The notes: generated by a model from the sequence alone, not told the origin. DNA of 23,964 nt from Rickettsia typhi (GCA_945875975.1 CAMCMD010000020.1:1-23964), one strand, 5' to 3'; positions 1 through 10,311 are shown, counted from the stretch's first letter. A program made the numbers and translations.

Positions 1-14
1 CATTTTTTAAAATT

Positions 15-174
15 TCATATTCTTTTCTCAATATAGTCTACAATTGGTCCAGTTAAATTCAGATTATAAAGCTGCTCAATTGCTACCAGACCAGTTGGAG
101 AGGTAATATTAATTTCTATCAATATTCATCTATCATATCGACACTACCCTGTGCCGCTCCTTAATATCACCTCC
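15..174 (-). pseudogene. gshB: Decayed 3' end of glutathione synthetase gene
   Basis: Read on the minus strand, bases 119 down to 15 encode a 34-residue tail containing IEINITSPTGLVAIEQ and ending IVDYIEKRI before a TGA at 17-15. This matches the C-terminal pattern of ATP-grasp glutathione synthetase GshB (E. coli: LTEINVTSPT...AIEARL). Just upstream, 142-122 encodes VDMIDEY, the segment that precedes LIEIN in GshB, but in another frame: one base is missing near 120-121, which creates an immediate TGA. Further upstream a third frame gives GGDIK (about 174-160), a weaker match, and in-frame stops follow. About 30 codons of the gene remain recognisable and no open frame of useful length survives. 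GshB would join gamma-glutamylcysteine and glycine. Identity of the last 40 codons is fairly secure; the part beyond 142 is tentative. Confidence 0.72.
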
Positions 175-263
175 TTTGTTAAGGTGACGGTGCTGATACA
201 AATTTAAGAAGAGAATAAAATACAACTATTAGATGAAAAAGTTCTATATTTAGAATAATTTCG

Positions 264-292
264 TTGTGACAACTTATATTTTGGCTTATATA
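264..292 (+). promoter_or_regulatory. Predicted sigma-70 promoter of the autotransporter gene
   Basis: TTGTGA (264-269) and TATATA (287-292) are separated by 17 bp, a good -35/-10 arrangement. The start codon at 349 would give a leader of about 50 nt, with AAGGA (336-340) placed eight bases before the ATG as ribosome binding site. The region is very AT-rich, so chance matches are common. Confidence 0.4.
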
Positions 293-348
293 CCTAATTA
301 AAGCACAAAAATGTTAATAGAATAATTATTAAAAAAAGGAATATTGTT

Positions 349-1854
349 ATGAAGAAAATGTTTACAGTATTTTTGTTTAGCCTCTTGTTTGCAACAAATA
401 GCATTGCCGACGCTAGGTTAATATTAGGTGATCCAACAAGTCCACTTTTTGCAGCGAATTTTAATACTGGAGATATAACAATACATAATCAACAATATAC
501 TATTACTGACCCAGCGCAATTAACTCCTTTACTAAAAGGGGTACTAAAGTATAATACCACTGGGGGTTTCACCCTATTAGGCAAATATTATCAATCAATA
601 TTTGCTCTTCCGGGAGATATTACTCTTCGCAGTGATGGTGGTCCTAATGATCCTGCTCCTGCACTCTTTAATATGATTACAGAGATACTTAGGAATGCTG
701 CTACGTTTGACCCTACATTCGACGCGTTTCAACAAGATATAACTCAAAAGCAAGCTGCTTTACAAGAAACCGTAAAAACTCTTATATCGAATTTAAGTAA
801 AAATGAAGAATATATAAAAATTTTGCAAGGCCAAACTCAAGCCTTATTTGACCAGATAAATCCGCAATCAAGTTTTTCTAGCTTAAGCTCCCTACAGGCT
901 CCAGATACTTTCACAACCGATAGTTTATTGACCACTACCGAAACTGTTAGCGATATAGTAAATAATAGAGTGTTAGAATTTAATATAGCTGAAGCTAAAG
1001 GAGAAAGTGGTATAGCTGCTGGTGATGATCTATTGAAATCTTATGGATTGTGGGTAAAAGGCTTTTTATCTTTTGCTAAGCAAGAAGAGGTAAATCTCTT
1101 GCCAGAACATAAGGCACGTCAAGGAGGATTTACTGTAGGTTTTGACGTAGGAGAGGATTATATTGTCGGTATAGCCTATACTGCTGCACATAGCAAAATA
1201 AGACACCCTAATAATGTGGAAACTATAGAAAGCAACATAGGTACTTTATACAATTTACTTAATTTCGATAATAATTTATTTTTTAGTGGGCAAGTTAGAT
1301 ACGGTAAAGCTGATATCAACAAACTCAGAAATACTAATGATTTTGGCAATAATGTTGCCAGAGGAGATACCAAGGCAACTTTAGCTGGAGGCCGCATAGA
1401 ACTAGGTTATTATTATAATTTTATAAATAACTCACAATTGATACCAACGATTGGAGTATCTCATGATGATATTACGGTAAAAAAATATACAGAAACTGGG
1501 GGAGGTCTTAATCGTACAGTTAACAGAAGAAATGGAAATAAAACAGCAGCTTTATTAGGGGTAGCGATTAATTACCCTATAAACACACAAACACTTGTAC
1601 TACTACCAGAATTACATATTAACATCGATCACACAGTGAAAAGGAAAAATGATAAAACAACTATTACTTTGTTTACAGGAATGGTGCCTGTTGAAACCCT
1701 AGCAGGTAAGCCATCCAAAACACTTTATAAAATTGGGACTTCGGTGAAAATATCAAAAATACAAAGTTTTGATCTCAGTGTTGGGTATGATCTAGCATTA
1801 GGTAAGAAATATTATTCACATGCTGGTTCTATACAAACTAGGGTCAATTTTTAA
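349..1854 (+). CDS. Autotransporter-type outer-membrane surface protein
   Basis: This 501-residue protein is predicted to be exported and inserted in the outer membrane. Residues 1-20 form a signal peptide (MKK, hydrophobic FTVFLFSLLFA, then a NSIADA cleavage region). Residues about 21-225 are a short passenger without recognised family; 125-170 is Gln/Lys-rich and helical-looking, perhaps a coiled coil. From about 230 (GLWVKGFLSFAKQ, then GGFTVGFDVGEDYIVGIAYT) to the end is an autotransporter beta-domain with alternating strand pattern and a C-terminal Phe (TRVNF), the usual BAM signal. The linker with DIVNNRVLEF and GIAAGDD resembles Rickettsia Sca autotransporters. The passenger is far shorter than in classical Sca proteins, so it may be a porin-like or minimal adhesin form. 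It stands alone, with its own promoter and an AAGGA ribosome binding site. Barrel assignment is firm; the passenger's role is unknown. Confidence 0.85.
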   Translation: MKKMFTVFLFSLLFATNSIADARLILGDPTSPLFAANFNTGDITIHNQQYTITDPAQLTPLLKGVLKYNTTGGFTLLGKYYQSIFALPGDITLRSDGGPNDPAPALFNMITEILRNAATFDPTFDAFQQDITQKQAALQETVKTLISNLSKNEEYIKILQGQTQALFDQINPQSSFSSLSSLQAPDTFTTDSLLTTTETVSDIVNNRVLEFNIAEAKGESGIAAGDDLLKSYGLWVKGFLSFAKQEEVNLLPEHKARQGGFTVGFDVGEDYIVGIAYTAAHSKIRHPNNVETIESNIGTLYNLLNFDNNLFFSGQVRYGKADINKLRNTNDFGNNVARGDTKATLAGGRIELGYYYNFINNSQLIPTIGVSHDDITVKKYTETGGGLNRTVNRRNGNKTAALLGVAINYPINTQTLVLLPELHINIDHTVKRKNDKTTITLFTGMVPVETLAGKPSKTLYKIGTSVKISKIQSFDLSVGYDLALGKKYYSHAGSIQTRVNF

Positions 1855-2047
1855 AGTATAATGGTATCCAAAAACTAGATTAGAAAAATTTGCGACACTA
1901 CCTATATCAATGATATCCGTTATGATACCCGTTTTTAAATTCGAGCGGCTGCTTTAAAAGTAGAAATACTAATAATATTTGGAGTTTTAATTTTACTTTT
2001 TTTGTTTTTAAGTTAATCTGTAACGACTTAAACTACAATCAATTTTT

Positions 2048-3352
2048 ATGCGCATAACTTTTATTGGAACGGGCTATGTTGGTCTTGTATCGGGTGTGAT
2101 GATGAGTCATGTGGGACATGATGTAATCTGCCTTGATCTTGATAAAGAAAAGATACAAATGCTTAAAGGTAAAAAAACACCAATTTTTGAACCAGGGCTT
2201 AATGAATATATTGATAAATATACTAATACGGAGAGGCTAAGTTTTGTACATGGATATGATAGCTTAATAAAAGACTCCGAGTGTGTATTTATTACTGTTG
2301 GTACCCCACCTAAAAATGATGGTGATGCTGATTTAAGCGGTATCTTTGCTGCTGTTGCTGAAGTTTGCAAGTACGTGAGCCACCATTGTGTTATTGTAAT
2401 AAAATCAACTGTACCTCCAGGAACTTGCTTAGCAATTCAGGCGTTTATTATTAATAATGGTTTTGGTAATGTAGTAGTTTCAAATCCCGAGTTCTTGCGT
2501 GAAGGGTGTGCTATTAATGATTTCTTACAACCCGATAGAATAGTTATAGGAACCGCATCACTTGAGGCTTTGCATACTATGCACGCAGTTTATGCGCCTA
2601 TGATAAATGATGGAATTGCAATTGTTGAAACGGATTTAACGACCTCTGAACTTATTAAATATGCTTCTAATACATTTTTGGCAAATAAAATTGCATTTAT
2701 TAATGAAATGGCTGATTTATGTGAAATCGTTGGAGCGGATATCACGATGCTTGCAAGAGGAGTTGGGCTAGATAAAAGAATAGGCGAAAGCTTCTTAAAA
2801 GCAGGACCTGGATTTGGAGGTTCGTGTTTCCCCAAAGATATTCTTGCGTTACAAAAGCTGTCTCAAAAAGTAGATTCTGATTCTCTAGTACTAGATGCGG
2901 TAATTCAAGCTAATAGTAACAGACCAAATGCTATGATTAAAAAAATCATTTCAGCTATTGGAGGGACTATTACTGGTAAGAAATTAGCTATACTTGGTTT
3001 GACTTATAAAGCTGAGACAGATGACCTAAGAAGTAGCCCAGCAGTAGATTTGATTCATAAGTTACAAGAACTTGATGTACGAGTTGTGGCCTATGATCCA
3101 GAAGGTATGGTAAATGTTCCTAAATATTTTGAAAAGTTAGAATGTGCACATTCTATGATGGAAGCAATAAAGGATGCTGATGCAATTATTATTGCTACTG
3201 AGTGGGAAGAGTTTAAGGCAATGGATTTGATAAAGGTAAAAGCTTTGTTAAGGTTTCCAATAATTATAGATTTACGTAATATTTTAGATACTAATCAGTT
3301 AGAGTTGAATGGTTTTAAATACTACTCCGTAGGCAGAAAAAGTGGAAAATAA
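2048..3352 (+). CDS. ugd: UDP-glucose 6-dehydrogenase
   Basis: It oxidises UDP-glucose to UDP-glucuronate with two NAD+, supplying acidic sugars for surface polysaccharide in the cytoplasm. The Rossmann signature GTGYVG is at residues 7-12, PPGT follows VIKST in the first domain, NPEFLREG marks the substrate site, and [12 protein letters not shown] carries the catalytic Cys260. The C-terminal UDP-binding domain contains [16 protein letters not shown]. At 434 residues it has the normal bacterial length. The start [12 protein letters not shown] begins right at the Rossmann strand, so ATG 2048 is secure, yet there is no Shine-Dalgarno sequence. A TACAAT box at 2034-2039 sits so close that the message may be almost leaderless (inference). 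The 3' end overlaps dnaE by 11 nt. Confidence 0.95.
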   Translation: MRITFIGTGYVGLVSGVMMSHVGHDVICLDLDKEKIQMLKGKKTPIFEPGLNEYIDKYTNTERLSFVHGYDSLIKDSECVFITVGTPPKNDGDADLSGIFAAVAEVCKYVSHHCVIVIKSTVPPGTCLAIQAFIINNGFGNVVVSNPEFLREGCAINDFLQPDRIVIGTASLEALHTMHAVYAPMINDGIAIVETDLTTSELIKYASNTFLANKIAFINEMADLCEIVGADITMLARGVGLDKRIGESFLKAGPGFGGSCFPKDILALQKLSQKVDSDSLVLDAVIQANSNRPNAMIKKIISAIGGTITGKKLAILGLTYKAETDDLRSSPAVDLIHKLQELDVRVVAYDPEGMVNVPKYFEKLECAHSMMEAIKDADAIIIATEWEEFKAMDLIKVKALLRFPIIIDLRNILDTNQLELNGFKYYSVGRKSGK

Positions 3353-6300
3353 CTCTCCTGCAAATCTCAGATATATTCATTTTAGAACTCAGAGTTCATA
3401 TTCACTGCTTGAGAGTTCTCTAAAAATTGAGGACATAATTAGGCTTACATCGACTAATAGAATGACAAGTGTTTGTCTAGCAGATAGGAATAATTTATTT
3501 GCATCACTGGAATTTGCTATGACAGCAGTGGAGTCGAAAATTCAACCGATTCATGGAATAATATTAAATATCCTTTTTAGCAATAAAGGTAAAAAGGATT
3601 TTGCTGAGATTTTGCTCATTGCCAAAGATAAGACCGGTTATCTCAATTTACTACAACTTGCAAGTTTTATATATACCAAGAATGATCGATCAATTTGCAA
3701 TCATATTACCTTTTCCGATTTGTCGGAGCACAGCGATGGATTGATCGTTTTATCTGCTTATGTTGATGGTGTAATTGGTAGATTATTGCTTGAGAATTCT
3801 AGAGAAACAGCTGTTTATGCTGCCAAAAAACTAAAAGAGATATTTGGAAATCGATTTTACTTTGAAATAATGCGCCATGGTTATACTAAAGAGAAACAAA
3901 TTGAATCAGAGTATCTTAAGATAGCAAGTCAGCTTGAAATTCCTCTATTAGCAACAAATCACGTAGTGTTTACAGACATATCAATGCATGATGCTCATGA
4001 TGTATTACTATGCATTTCTCAATCAGTTGTGCGTGAAGAACAAAAGCGTAAACGTGTTAGCAACCAATGCTATTTTAAAAGCGTTGATGAAATGGTAGAA
4101 TTATTTAAAGATCTACCAGAAGCTATCGAAAATACGGTGCATTTAGCAACTCGTTGTTACGTTATGGCAGAAACTTCTCCGCCGTCTTTACCGAATTTTT
4201 CTGATGGAACATTGTCTGAAGAGGAGTTGTTACGTAGGTATGTGAGCGAGGGGTTAGAGTTTCGGCTAAATCAGAAATTTATTAAGGAAAAAATTGACCT
4301 TAATGATCAACAAGAAATAAAGCGGCAATATATACAACGACTTGAGTATGAGCTTAATATTCTTTGTACAATGAATTTTTCTGGATATTTTCTGATAGTT
4401 TCTGACTTTATCAAATGGAGTAAAGCCAAAGGCATTGCAGTTGGGCCTGGTAGAGGATCTGGAGCTGGATCAGTTGTAGCTTGGCTATTACAGATTACTG
4501 ATTTGGACCCTATTAAATTTGGTCTACTTTTTGAGAGATTTCTCAACCCGGAGAGAATATCCATGCCGGATTTTGATATCGATTTTTGTCAGGAAAGAAG
4601 GGAAGAAGTAATTTCATATGTTCGTTCTAAATATGGTGATGAAAGAGTTGGGCAGATAATTACCTTTGGTAAAATGCAAGCAAAGGCTGTAATTAAGGAT
4701 GTCTCAAGAGTCCTGGGTTTAAATTATAGAACCGCCGAATATTTAACTGAATTGGTACCATTTAACGCTGTTCATCCAGTTACTTTAAGCCAAGCAATGA
4801 ATGATGTAGCTGAGCTTAAAGCGGCTGCTGCTGGTAAAGGCTTATACACTATTGAAGGTGATAATGAGCTAATAAAACAAGTATTATCTACTTCTCTTGT
4901 CTTGGAAGGATTACATAGACATTCCTCAACTCATGCCGCTGGTGTTGTTATAGCAAATCAGGATCTTACAAAAATTGTTCCAGTTTATAAGGATATTAAT
5001 TCTGATATGCTAGTTGTGCAATATTCAATGAAATATGCTGAAGCAGCTGGGCTTGTAAAGATTGATCTTCTTGGGCTACAGACTCTTACGGTAATTACCA
5101 AGACTCTTGGGTTACTTGAAAACAGAGGCATTAAAATTGATATTGATACTGTGCCATATGATGATAAAGCAACTTATGACATGCTGTCGCAAGGTTTAAG
5201 CACCGGAGTATTCCAGTTTGAAAGTGTAGGAATGAAAAATGCTCTTAGAAAGCTTGGTCCAGATAATATTCACGATATAATTGCACTAGGTGCTTTATAT
5301 CGTCCTGGACCTATGGATAATATACCAACTTTTATCGCTTGTAAGCACGGGCTCCAAGAAGTAGATTACTTGCATCCTCTGCTTGAGCCTATATTGAAAT
5401 TTACTTATGGAGTAATAGTATATCAAGAGCAAGTAATGGAAATTGCGCGAATTCTTGCTGGATATAGTTTAGGATCAGCTGATTTACTTCGGCGTGCGAT
5501 GGGTAAAAAAGTTAAAGGTGAAATGGATGCGCAAGAAGAAATTTTTGTGAGCGGTGCTGTTAGTAATAATGTTGCGGCCAACCAGGCTAAATCAATTTTT
5601 GCCACAGTAGCAAAGTTTGCCGGTTATGGTTTCAACAAAGCTCATGCTTCAGCATATGGTGTTATTTCTTATCAAACTGCTTATTTAAAAGCTAATTTTC
5701 CAACTGAATTTTTAGTAGCTTCATTGAATTTAGATATTGATAACAGTGATAAAATGAGCATATTTTTGCAGGAAGCAAAAATGTTTCATATTAAAGTAAT
5801 TTCGCCAGATATTAATAAATCTGATGGTTTATTTAGTATTAAGTATAATGGAGAAGAAAGAGCTATAATTTTTGCTTTTGGAGCAATTAAAAATGTAACA
5901 AGCCTTTTTGGTAAAATGATTGTACAAGAAAGATCAAATAATGGGGATTTTAAGTCAATAATAGATTTTGCAGAAAGAATTGATCCAAAAATAGTTAATA
6001 GGCGTTTACTGGAAAATATTATTAAAGCTGGTTGTTTTGACCAATTACATTCTAATCGCAATGCTTTGATACAAAGTGTTCCTAAAATTCTTGCATATTG
6101 TGCATCATACCATCTAGAGCAAAAATCAAACCAATTTAGTCTTATTTCAGTTGAGGCTGTCAGTTCAGATGTGCTAGTGAGTGCTGATGAGTTTCCTAGT
6201 GCTGATATGGCATTTTTTGAATTTGATGTACTAGGTCTATTTTTGAAAAACCATCCATTATCTGATGTAATGGATTCGCTAGAAAAATGCGGGATTAAAA

Positions 6301-6800
6301 ATTCTAACTATATAAAAGAAGCTTTGCCAGAAGGATCCTATCAATACAAATTAGCGGGTGTAATCACCAAAAAAGACGCTCGTATGTCCCAAAGGGGTAG
6401 ATTTGTAACTCTAATATTATCAGATCCAGATGGTATTTTTGAAGTCACAATTTACAATGATGATGTCTTCAAAAATTATGCTAATCTAATCAATGTCAAA
6501 GAACAAGTTGTAGTAACTTGCGATGTTCTTAAAGATAAAGGAGGCTTGCGTTTGACTGCTAGTCGTTTTGCCACTATTGATTCCGAATTGCAGGGAGTTT
6601 GTCATGAAATTAACCTTTATCCCGAAAATAAAGATGAGCTTGCCTCGATACTAAGTGTTTTGCAACAAAAGGTTAACAAGACTAAAAATAATAGCTCGAT
6701 TAACCTATTTGTCCGCACCGAAGGAGGTTTTGTTGCCAAGGTTAATATGCCCGCTTGTTTTTATCTTGAAGAAAAAGATTTACGAGAATTATCACAATAA
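3342..6800 (+). CDS. dnaE: DNA polymerase III subunit alpha
   Basis: Catalytic subunit of the replicative polymerase, 1152 residues, full length for the family. Order: PHP domain (about 10-280), palm with [15 protein letters not shown] and the catalytic PDFDIDF (Asp410, Asp412) and later KIDLLGL, thumb/fingers with [10 protein letters not shown] and [13 protein letters not shown], then an OB-fold near 1000-1080 ([13 protein letters not shown]...[13 protein letters not shown]). The N-terminal PHP motif reads RTQSSYS where many relatives have a metal-binding VHSDYS, so PHP metal binding is probably lost. Translation starts at GTG 3342, inside the end of ugd, with AGG at 3331-3333 as ribosome binding site; this start puts the conserved [11 protein letters not shown] motif at the usual distance from the N-terminus. 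The overlap suggests translational coupling to ugd. Confidence 0.97.
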   Translation: MENNSPANLRYIHFRTQSSYSLLESSLKIEDIIRLTSTNRMTSVCLADRNNLFASLEFAMTAVESKIQPIHGIILNILFSNKGKKDFAEILLIAKDKTGYLNLLQLASFIYTKNDRSICNHITFSDLSEHSDGLIVLSAYVDGVIGRLLLENSRETAVYAAKKLKEIFGNRFYFEIMRHGYTKEKQIESEYLKIASQLEIPLLATNHVVFTDISMHDAHDVLLCISQSVVREEQKRKRVSNQCYFKSVDEMVELFKDLPEAIENTVHLATRCYVMAETSPPSLPNFSDGTLSEEELLRRYVSEGLEFRLNQKFIKEKIDLNDQQEIKRQYIQRLEYELNILCTMNFSGYFLIVSDFIKWSKAKGIAVGPGRGSGAGSVVAWLLQITDLDPIKFGLLFERFLNPERISMPDFDIDFCQERREEVISYVRSKYGDERVGQIITFGKMQAKAVIKDVSRVLGLNYRTAEYLTELVPFNAVHPVTLSQAMNDVAELKAAAAGKGLYTIEGDNELIKQVLSTSLVLEGLHRHSSTHAAGVVIANQDLTKIVPVYKDINSDMLVVQYSMKYAEAAGLVKIDLLGLQTLTVITKTLGLLENRGIKIDIDTVPYDDKATYDMLSQGLSTGVFQFESVGMKNALRKLGPDNIHDIIALGALYRPGPMDNIPTFIACKHGLQEVDYLHPLLEPILKFTYGVIVYQEQVMEIARILAGYSLGSADLLRRAMGKKVKGEMDAQEEIFVSGAVSNNVAANQAKSIFATVAKFAGYGFNKAHASAYGVISYQTAYLKANFPTEFLVASLNLDIDNSDKMSIFLQEAKMFHIKVISPDINKSDGLFSIKYNGEERAIIFAFGAIKNVTSLFGKMIVQERSNNGDFKSIIDFAERIDPKIVNRRLLENIIKAGCFDQLHSNRNALIQSVPKILAYCASYHLEQKSNQFSLISVEAVSSDVLVSADEFPSADMAFFEFDVLGLFLKNHPLSDVMDSLEKCGIKNSNYIKEALPEGSYQYKLAGVITKKDARMSQRGRFVTLILSDPDGIFEVTIYNDDVFKNYANLINVKEQVVVTCDVLKDKGGLRLTASRFATIDSELQGVCHEINLYPENKDELASILSVLQQKVNKTKNNSSINLFVRTEGGFVAKVNMPACFYLEEKDLRELSQ

Positions 6801-6856
6801 ATTGCTTTGAAATTGTTATGCACGGTGATTGAGTTTTATAAAATGATCCAGTAAAT

Positions 6857-7606
6857 TTATATACTAAACTCTAGAATATTTTTTTCGTATTTTTCTATTA
6901 CCTCAGCTACAGGTCCATCGGCGACTATTTTGCCATGCTGCAACCAGATTATTCTTTTACAAAAATCGCGAACTAGCTCCATGGAATGTGAGCTTAAAAT
7001 CAGAGTGCAATCTCGAGATAAGAACTCCTCTAGTCTTTTTTTTGCTTTTGCTGCAAATTGTGCATCACCTGTACCCATCACTTCGTCGGCTACTAAAATC
7101 TCTGGTTCGATTGATGTAGAAGTAGCAAAAGCCAGTCTAAGATTCATTCCTGTAGAATAAGTTCTGATAGGTTGATGGATAAAATCACCTAACTCAGAAA
7201 ATTCAATTATTTCAGGTATTTTTTTCTCTGCTTCAGCTTTGCTTATACCAAGAAACATTAATCTTATCATAATGTTTTCAATACCCGTTAAATGTTCTTC
7301 AAATCCTGTATGGAAATCAAGTAAGGGTGATACCCTACCATCAACTACTACCTTGCCTTTTGATGGGTGAAAAATACCTGCTATTGTTCTGAGCAATGTT
7401 GTTTTACCCGCACCATTTAGTCCTATGATTCCTAATTTTTCACCCTTCTTTACAGAAAAAGATAATTCATCTAAGGCTCTAAAAGTTTTAGCAGTAGGTT
7501 TTTGTGCTTTCGCATAAAAATTTAATAACGCATTTTTAATGCTATATGCATCGTCACTATCCAGATAATAATCTACTGCTACCTTATGTAACTCAACTGC
7601 GTTCAT
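6857..7606 (-). CDS. wzt: Polysaccharide ABC exporter, ATP-binding protein
   Basis: ATPase of a Wzm/Wzt-type exporter that moves undecaprenyl-linked polysaccharide across the inner membrane. Visible motifs are Walker A GLNGAGKTT, the signature YSTGMNLRLAFATS, Walker B with D-loop (ILVADEVMGTGD) and the switch histidine in LSSHSMEL. The preferred start is ATG 7606, which overlaps the wzm stop as ATGA and gives MNAVELHKVAVDYYL, the usual beginning of the family; an upstream ATG at 7633 would add nine residues (MGAACAVLG) with no family support. At about 249 residues it lacks the C-terminal carbohydrate-binding domain of O9a-type Wzt, so it belongs to the short form in which export probably does not depend on recognising a chain terminus (inference). 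It is the last gene of the minus-strand cluster and converges on dnaE. Confidence 0.92.
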   Translation of the reverse strand: MNAVELHKVAVDYYLDSDDAYSIKNALLNFYAKAQKPTAKTFRALDELSFSVKKGEKLGIIGLNGAGKTTLLRTIAGIFHPSKGKVVVDGRVSPLLDFHTGFEEHLTGIENIMIRLMFLGISKAEAEKKIPEIIEFSELGDFIHQPIRTYSTGMNLRLAFATSTSIEPEILVADEVMGTGDAQFAAKAKKRLEEFLSRDCTLILSSHSMELVRDFCKRIIWLQHGKIVADGPVAEVIEKYEKNILEFSI

Positions 7607-8424
7607 GCCCAAAACGGCACAAGCCGCCCCCATCTTTTTGCTAGAATAATTTGGAAAATAAGCAGGAAGCTTGTAAAACCAATAGCTATGATATACTGAG
7701 TTAACTCGGCAAATCCTGTATTAATAATTGGATATCTTACAATTTCAATTAGCGAAGCAAAAGGATTCATATAAACAACTATACTAATTCCCTTTTTTAT
7801 TAAAATTTCAGGGGGAAATATTATTGGGGTGACAATAAACAATAATGAAAAAAGTCCTGTCAATGCGTGTTGAAAATCTCTGTAACGCAGCCCTAGATAG
7901 GCCATAGTTCCACTTGCGGCGTAGAAATAAACTAATAAAATCAGTAACCCAGGAATAGCGTATAGCACTCCAAAGAAGCTAAACTTGTTAAAAGCAATAA
8001 AGACAACCAACGCCGTTATCAAGCCAATCATAAGGTAATATGCATTTGTTAGTAATGAGCGAAAAATAAATACTGATTGAGGTAGCGGAAACTGCTTTAT
8101 ATATCCACGTGCCTGGATAAAAATAGTACAGCTTTCGACCATTGAGGCGACAATGAATCCCCAAATTGCAATACCTACAACCAAAAATGGAATGAATGTA
8201 GCGCTATCAACCGCAAACATTTTTGACCACACTATGCTGGCAATTAAAGCAAACATCAATTGCTGTACTACTAACCATCCAATTCCGAGATAGGAGCGCC
8301 TAAACCTGTTTTGTAAATCCTGCTTGGACAAAAAATAGTATAAGTCAAAGTGCTTTATAGCGGTATTTAGTATAGTTAATTTTTTATGACTCATAACGTA
8401 TAGTAATAATTTTATAGTCTTCAT
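7603..8424 (-). CDS. wzm: Polysaccharide ABC exporter, permease
   Basis: ABC-2 family permease partner of the adjacent ATPase. The N-terminal region FDLYYFLSKQDLQNRFRRSYLGIGW matches the coupling motif of Wzm/TagG/KpsM permeases (length shown as a pattern, RRSYLG being the core), followed by six hydrophobic segments: about 40-70, 78-100, 118-140, 145-165, 180-200 and 240-265. There are 273 residues, normal for the family. The start is not well fixed: ATG 8424 has no clear Shine-Dalgarno and Met11 (8394) is possible. Lying 70 bp after tsf, it may be cotranscribed with rpsB-tsf or use the TATAAT box at 8446-8441. With Ugd nearby it suggests that a surface glycan is made and exported; the substrate cannot be read from the sequence. 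Confidence 0.92.
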   Translation of the reverse strand: MKTIKLLLYVMSHKKLTILNTAIKHFDLYYFLSKQDLQNRFRRSYLGIGWLVVQQLMFALIASIVWSKMFAVDSATFIPFLVVGIAIWGFIVASMVESCTIFIQARGYIKQFPLPQSVFIFRSLLTNAYYLMIGLITALVVFIAFNKFSFFGVLYAIPGLLILLVYFYAASGTMAYLGLRYRDFQHALTGLFSLLFIVTPIIFPPEILIKKGISIVVYMNPFASLIEIVRYPIINTGFAELTQYIIAIGFTSFLLIFQIILAKRWGRLVPFWA

Positions 8425-8440
8425 AAAATATTAGACAGAA

Positions 8441-8468
8441 ATTATATATAATCAATCTGTGAACACAG
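8441..8468 (-). promoter_or_regulatory. Possible wzm promoter with a small dyad
   Basis: On the minus strand a perfect TATAAT occupies 8446-8441, about 17 bases before the wzm ATG, giving a very short leader. The expected -35 zone has no good hexamer but is covered by a 12-bp dyad, CTGTG AA CACAG (8457-8468). The dyad lacks a following T-run, so it is not a convincing terminator for tsf. A role as operator is only a suggestion. Confidence 0.25.
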
Positions 8469-8494
8469 GCTCTTAGTAAAAAATTGACTATAAA

Positions 8495-9412
8495 TTAGTT
8501 TCCAACTACGGCAGCAACTTCATCAGCAAAGTTTTTTTCTTCTTTCTCTATACCTTCACCTTTTTCAAATCTGACATATGATTTTAATTCAACTGAAGTG
8601 CCAAGTTCTTTTGCTAGTGCAGCAACAACATCAGAAATCTTAGTTTTACCATCAATAACAAAAATTTGATCCAATAGAACTATTTCTTCTAAGAATTTAC
8701 GGATTCTACCTTCAATCATTTTCTCGATGATATTATCTGGTTTACCAGAAGCTCTCGATTGCTCGGTAAATATATCCTTTTCTCTTTGAATCATATCTTG
8801 GCTCACACCCTCTTTATTAAGAGTTTGTGGCTTACTGGCAGCAACATGCATCGCAATTTGTTTGCCAATTTCCATAAGTTTGGTTTTATCCCCAGTCGAT
8901 TCAAGAGCAACCAGTACTGAAATCATACCCATGTTTTCAGCAGAACTATTATGTATATAAGACGCGATTACTCCGTCTTTTACAGAAAGAGTTTGCATAC
9001 GGCGTAAGCTCAGGTTTTCGCCAATTGTTGCAACGTTGTTTGCTATTTCTTCTTCAACAAACTTCCCTGATTTAGTTTTAGCTGCTTTTAGTGAATCAAT
9101 ATTATCTAGACCTATTGCTAGCTGTGCCACTGTTGTGACCAAATTCTGAAAAACTTCGTTTCTTGATACAAAATCTGTTTCAGAATTAATTTCAATTGCT
9201 GCTCCTTGCGTGCCTTTTACACAAACGGCGGTTAAGCCTTCGGACGCAACTCTGTCAGCTTTTTTTGCAGCTGCAGCCAAGCCTTTAGTACGAAGCCAGT
9301 CAATTGCTGCCTCAAAATCCCCATTCTTTTCTACTAGCGCTTTTTTGCAATCCATCATGCCCGCGCCTGTTTTTTCTCTTAATTCTTTAACTAGTGATGC
9401 TGATATAGACAT
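8495..9412 (-). CDS. tsf: Translation elongation factor Ts
   Basis: Guanine-nucleotide exchange factor that recycles EF-Tu. The N-terminal UBA-like domain ([18 protein letters not shown], then [22 protein letters not shown]) and the core signature [10 protein letters not shown] are diagnostic. The chosen start is the third ATG at 9412: GGAG lies six bases upstream, and the protein then begins [16 protein letters not shown] like its relatives, with 305 residues. An ATG 12 bases upstream (9424) lacks a ribosome binding site. It follows rpsB after 26 bp in the universal rpsB-tsf order and is surely cotranscribed with it. Confidence 0.97.
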   Translation of the reverse strand: MSISASLVKELREKTGAGMMDCKKALVEKNGDFEAAIDWLRTKGLAAAAKKADRVASEGLTAVCVKGTQGAAIEINSETDFVSRNEVFQNLVTTVAQLAIGLDNIDSLKAAKTKSGKFVEEEIANNVATIGENLSLRRMQTLSVKDGVIASYIHNSSAENMGMISVLVALESTGDKTKLMEIGKQIAMHVAASKPQTLNKEGVSQDMIQREKDIFTEQSRASGKPDNIIEKMIEGRIRKFLEEIVLLDQIFVIDGKTKISDVVAALAKELGTSVELKSYVRFEKGEGIEKEEKNFADEVAAVVGN

Positions 9413-9438
9413 TCTCATCTCCATGAATTCAATTATAA

Positions 9439-10311
9439 TTAAGCTTTAGATTCTTTTTTAGGCGTTCCTGTTGTAGGTTTTTTTTCAGACACTTCAACTT
9501 TTGGTCTAGCCTTAGAAACTTTAGCTGCTTTTTCTAATTTTGTTACTCCATCAAAAGTTTTATTTTCTTTAGTAACTTTATTTGTTAATCCAACATCTGC
9601 TCCAGAATCAGCGAGAGCATCTTGTATGCCCGCAAGAGCGGCATCAGCAAAAAGACTACAATACAATCTAATTGATCTAATAGCATCATCGTTCCCAGGA
9701 ATTGGGTAATTGATATTGTCCGGATCAGAGTTACTATCAACTACTGCTACGATCGGCACACCAAGCTTTACAGCCTCGCTAATAGCCAAATGTTCTTTAT
9801 TTGTATCGATAACAACCAATAAATCGGGACGTCCGCCAATTTTTCTGATACCAGATAGTGACTTTAATAATTTACCTCTTTTTCGGCTAAAATCAAGGGT
9901 TTCTTTCTTTGTGTAAGTTGCCATCAGCTCTTCATCTTCAAGAACTTTTTCTATGTGATCAAGCTTCTTGATAGATTTTGAGATGGTACTCCAATTAGTA
10001 AGCATACCGCCAAGCCATCTGTTGTTAACATAAAACTGACCACATTTCTCGGCATATTCTGCAACCAATTCAGTTGCTTGAACCTTGCTACTTACAAATA
10101 ACACTTTGCCATTGTTTTTTACAGTTTCATAAATTTTTTTTAAACCGATCTGCATTAAAGGTACTGTTTGTTGTAGGTCAATAATATGAACATTATCTCT
10201 GACCCCGTAAATATACGGAGCCATTTTAGGATTCCAGCGTGAGGTTTTGTGACCAAAATGGATGCCAGCGTCTAGCAAATCAGCGACGCTAACTTTAGGT
10301 AAGTTAGACAT
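9439..10311 (-). CDS. rpsB: 30S ribosomal protein S2
   Basis: Structural protein of the small ribosomal subunit, 290 residues. The motifs [19 protein letters not shown], then [12 protein letters not shown] and [14 protein letters not shown] are characteristic of S2. Residues about 245-290 form a Lys/Glu-rich, low-complexity tail ([20 protein letters not shown]) beyond the E. coli length of 241; alphaproteobacterial S2 proteins often carry such tails. The ATG at 10311 is preceded by AGGAG eight bases upstream. The roughly 140-bp leader contains a conspicuous branched inverted repeat that ends a few bases before the ribosome binding site, which could mediate autoregulation by S2 (inference). 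Confidence 0.98.
   Translation of the reverse strand: MSNLPKVSVADLLDAGIHFGHKTSRWNPKMAPYIYGVRDNVHIIDLQQTVPLMQIGLKKIYETVKNNGKVLFVSSKVQATELVAEYAEKCGQFYVNNRWLGGMLTNWSTISKSIKKLDHIEKVLEDEELMATYTKKETLDFSRKRGKLLKSLSGIRKIGGRPDLLVVIDTNKEHLAISEAVKLGVPIVAVVDSNSDPDNINYPIPGNDDAIRSIRLYCSLFADAALAGIQDALADSGADVGLTNKVTKENKTFDGVTKLEKAAKVSKARPKVEVSEKKPTTGTPKKESKA

Noticed and set aside
1855..2047. Hairpins or a terminator between the autotransporter gene and ugd
   Set aside because: Only short, widely spaced repeats such as GGTATC and GATACC are present, with no stem plus T-run.
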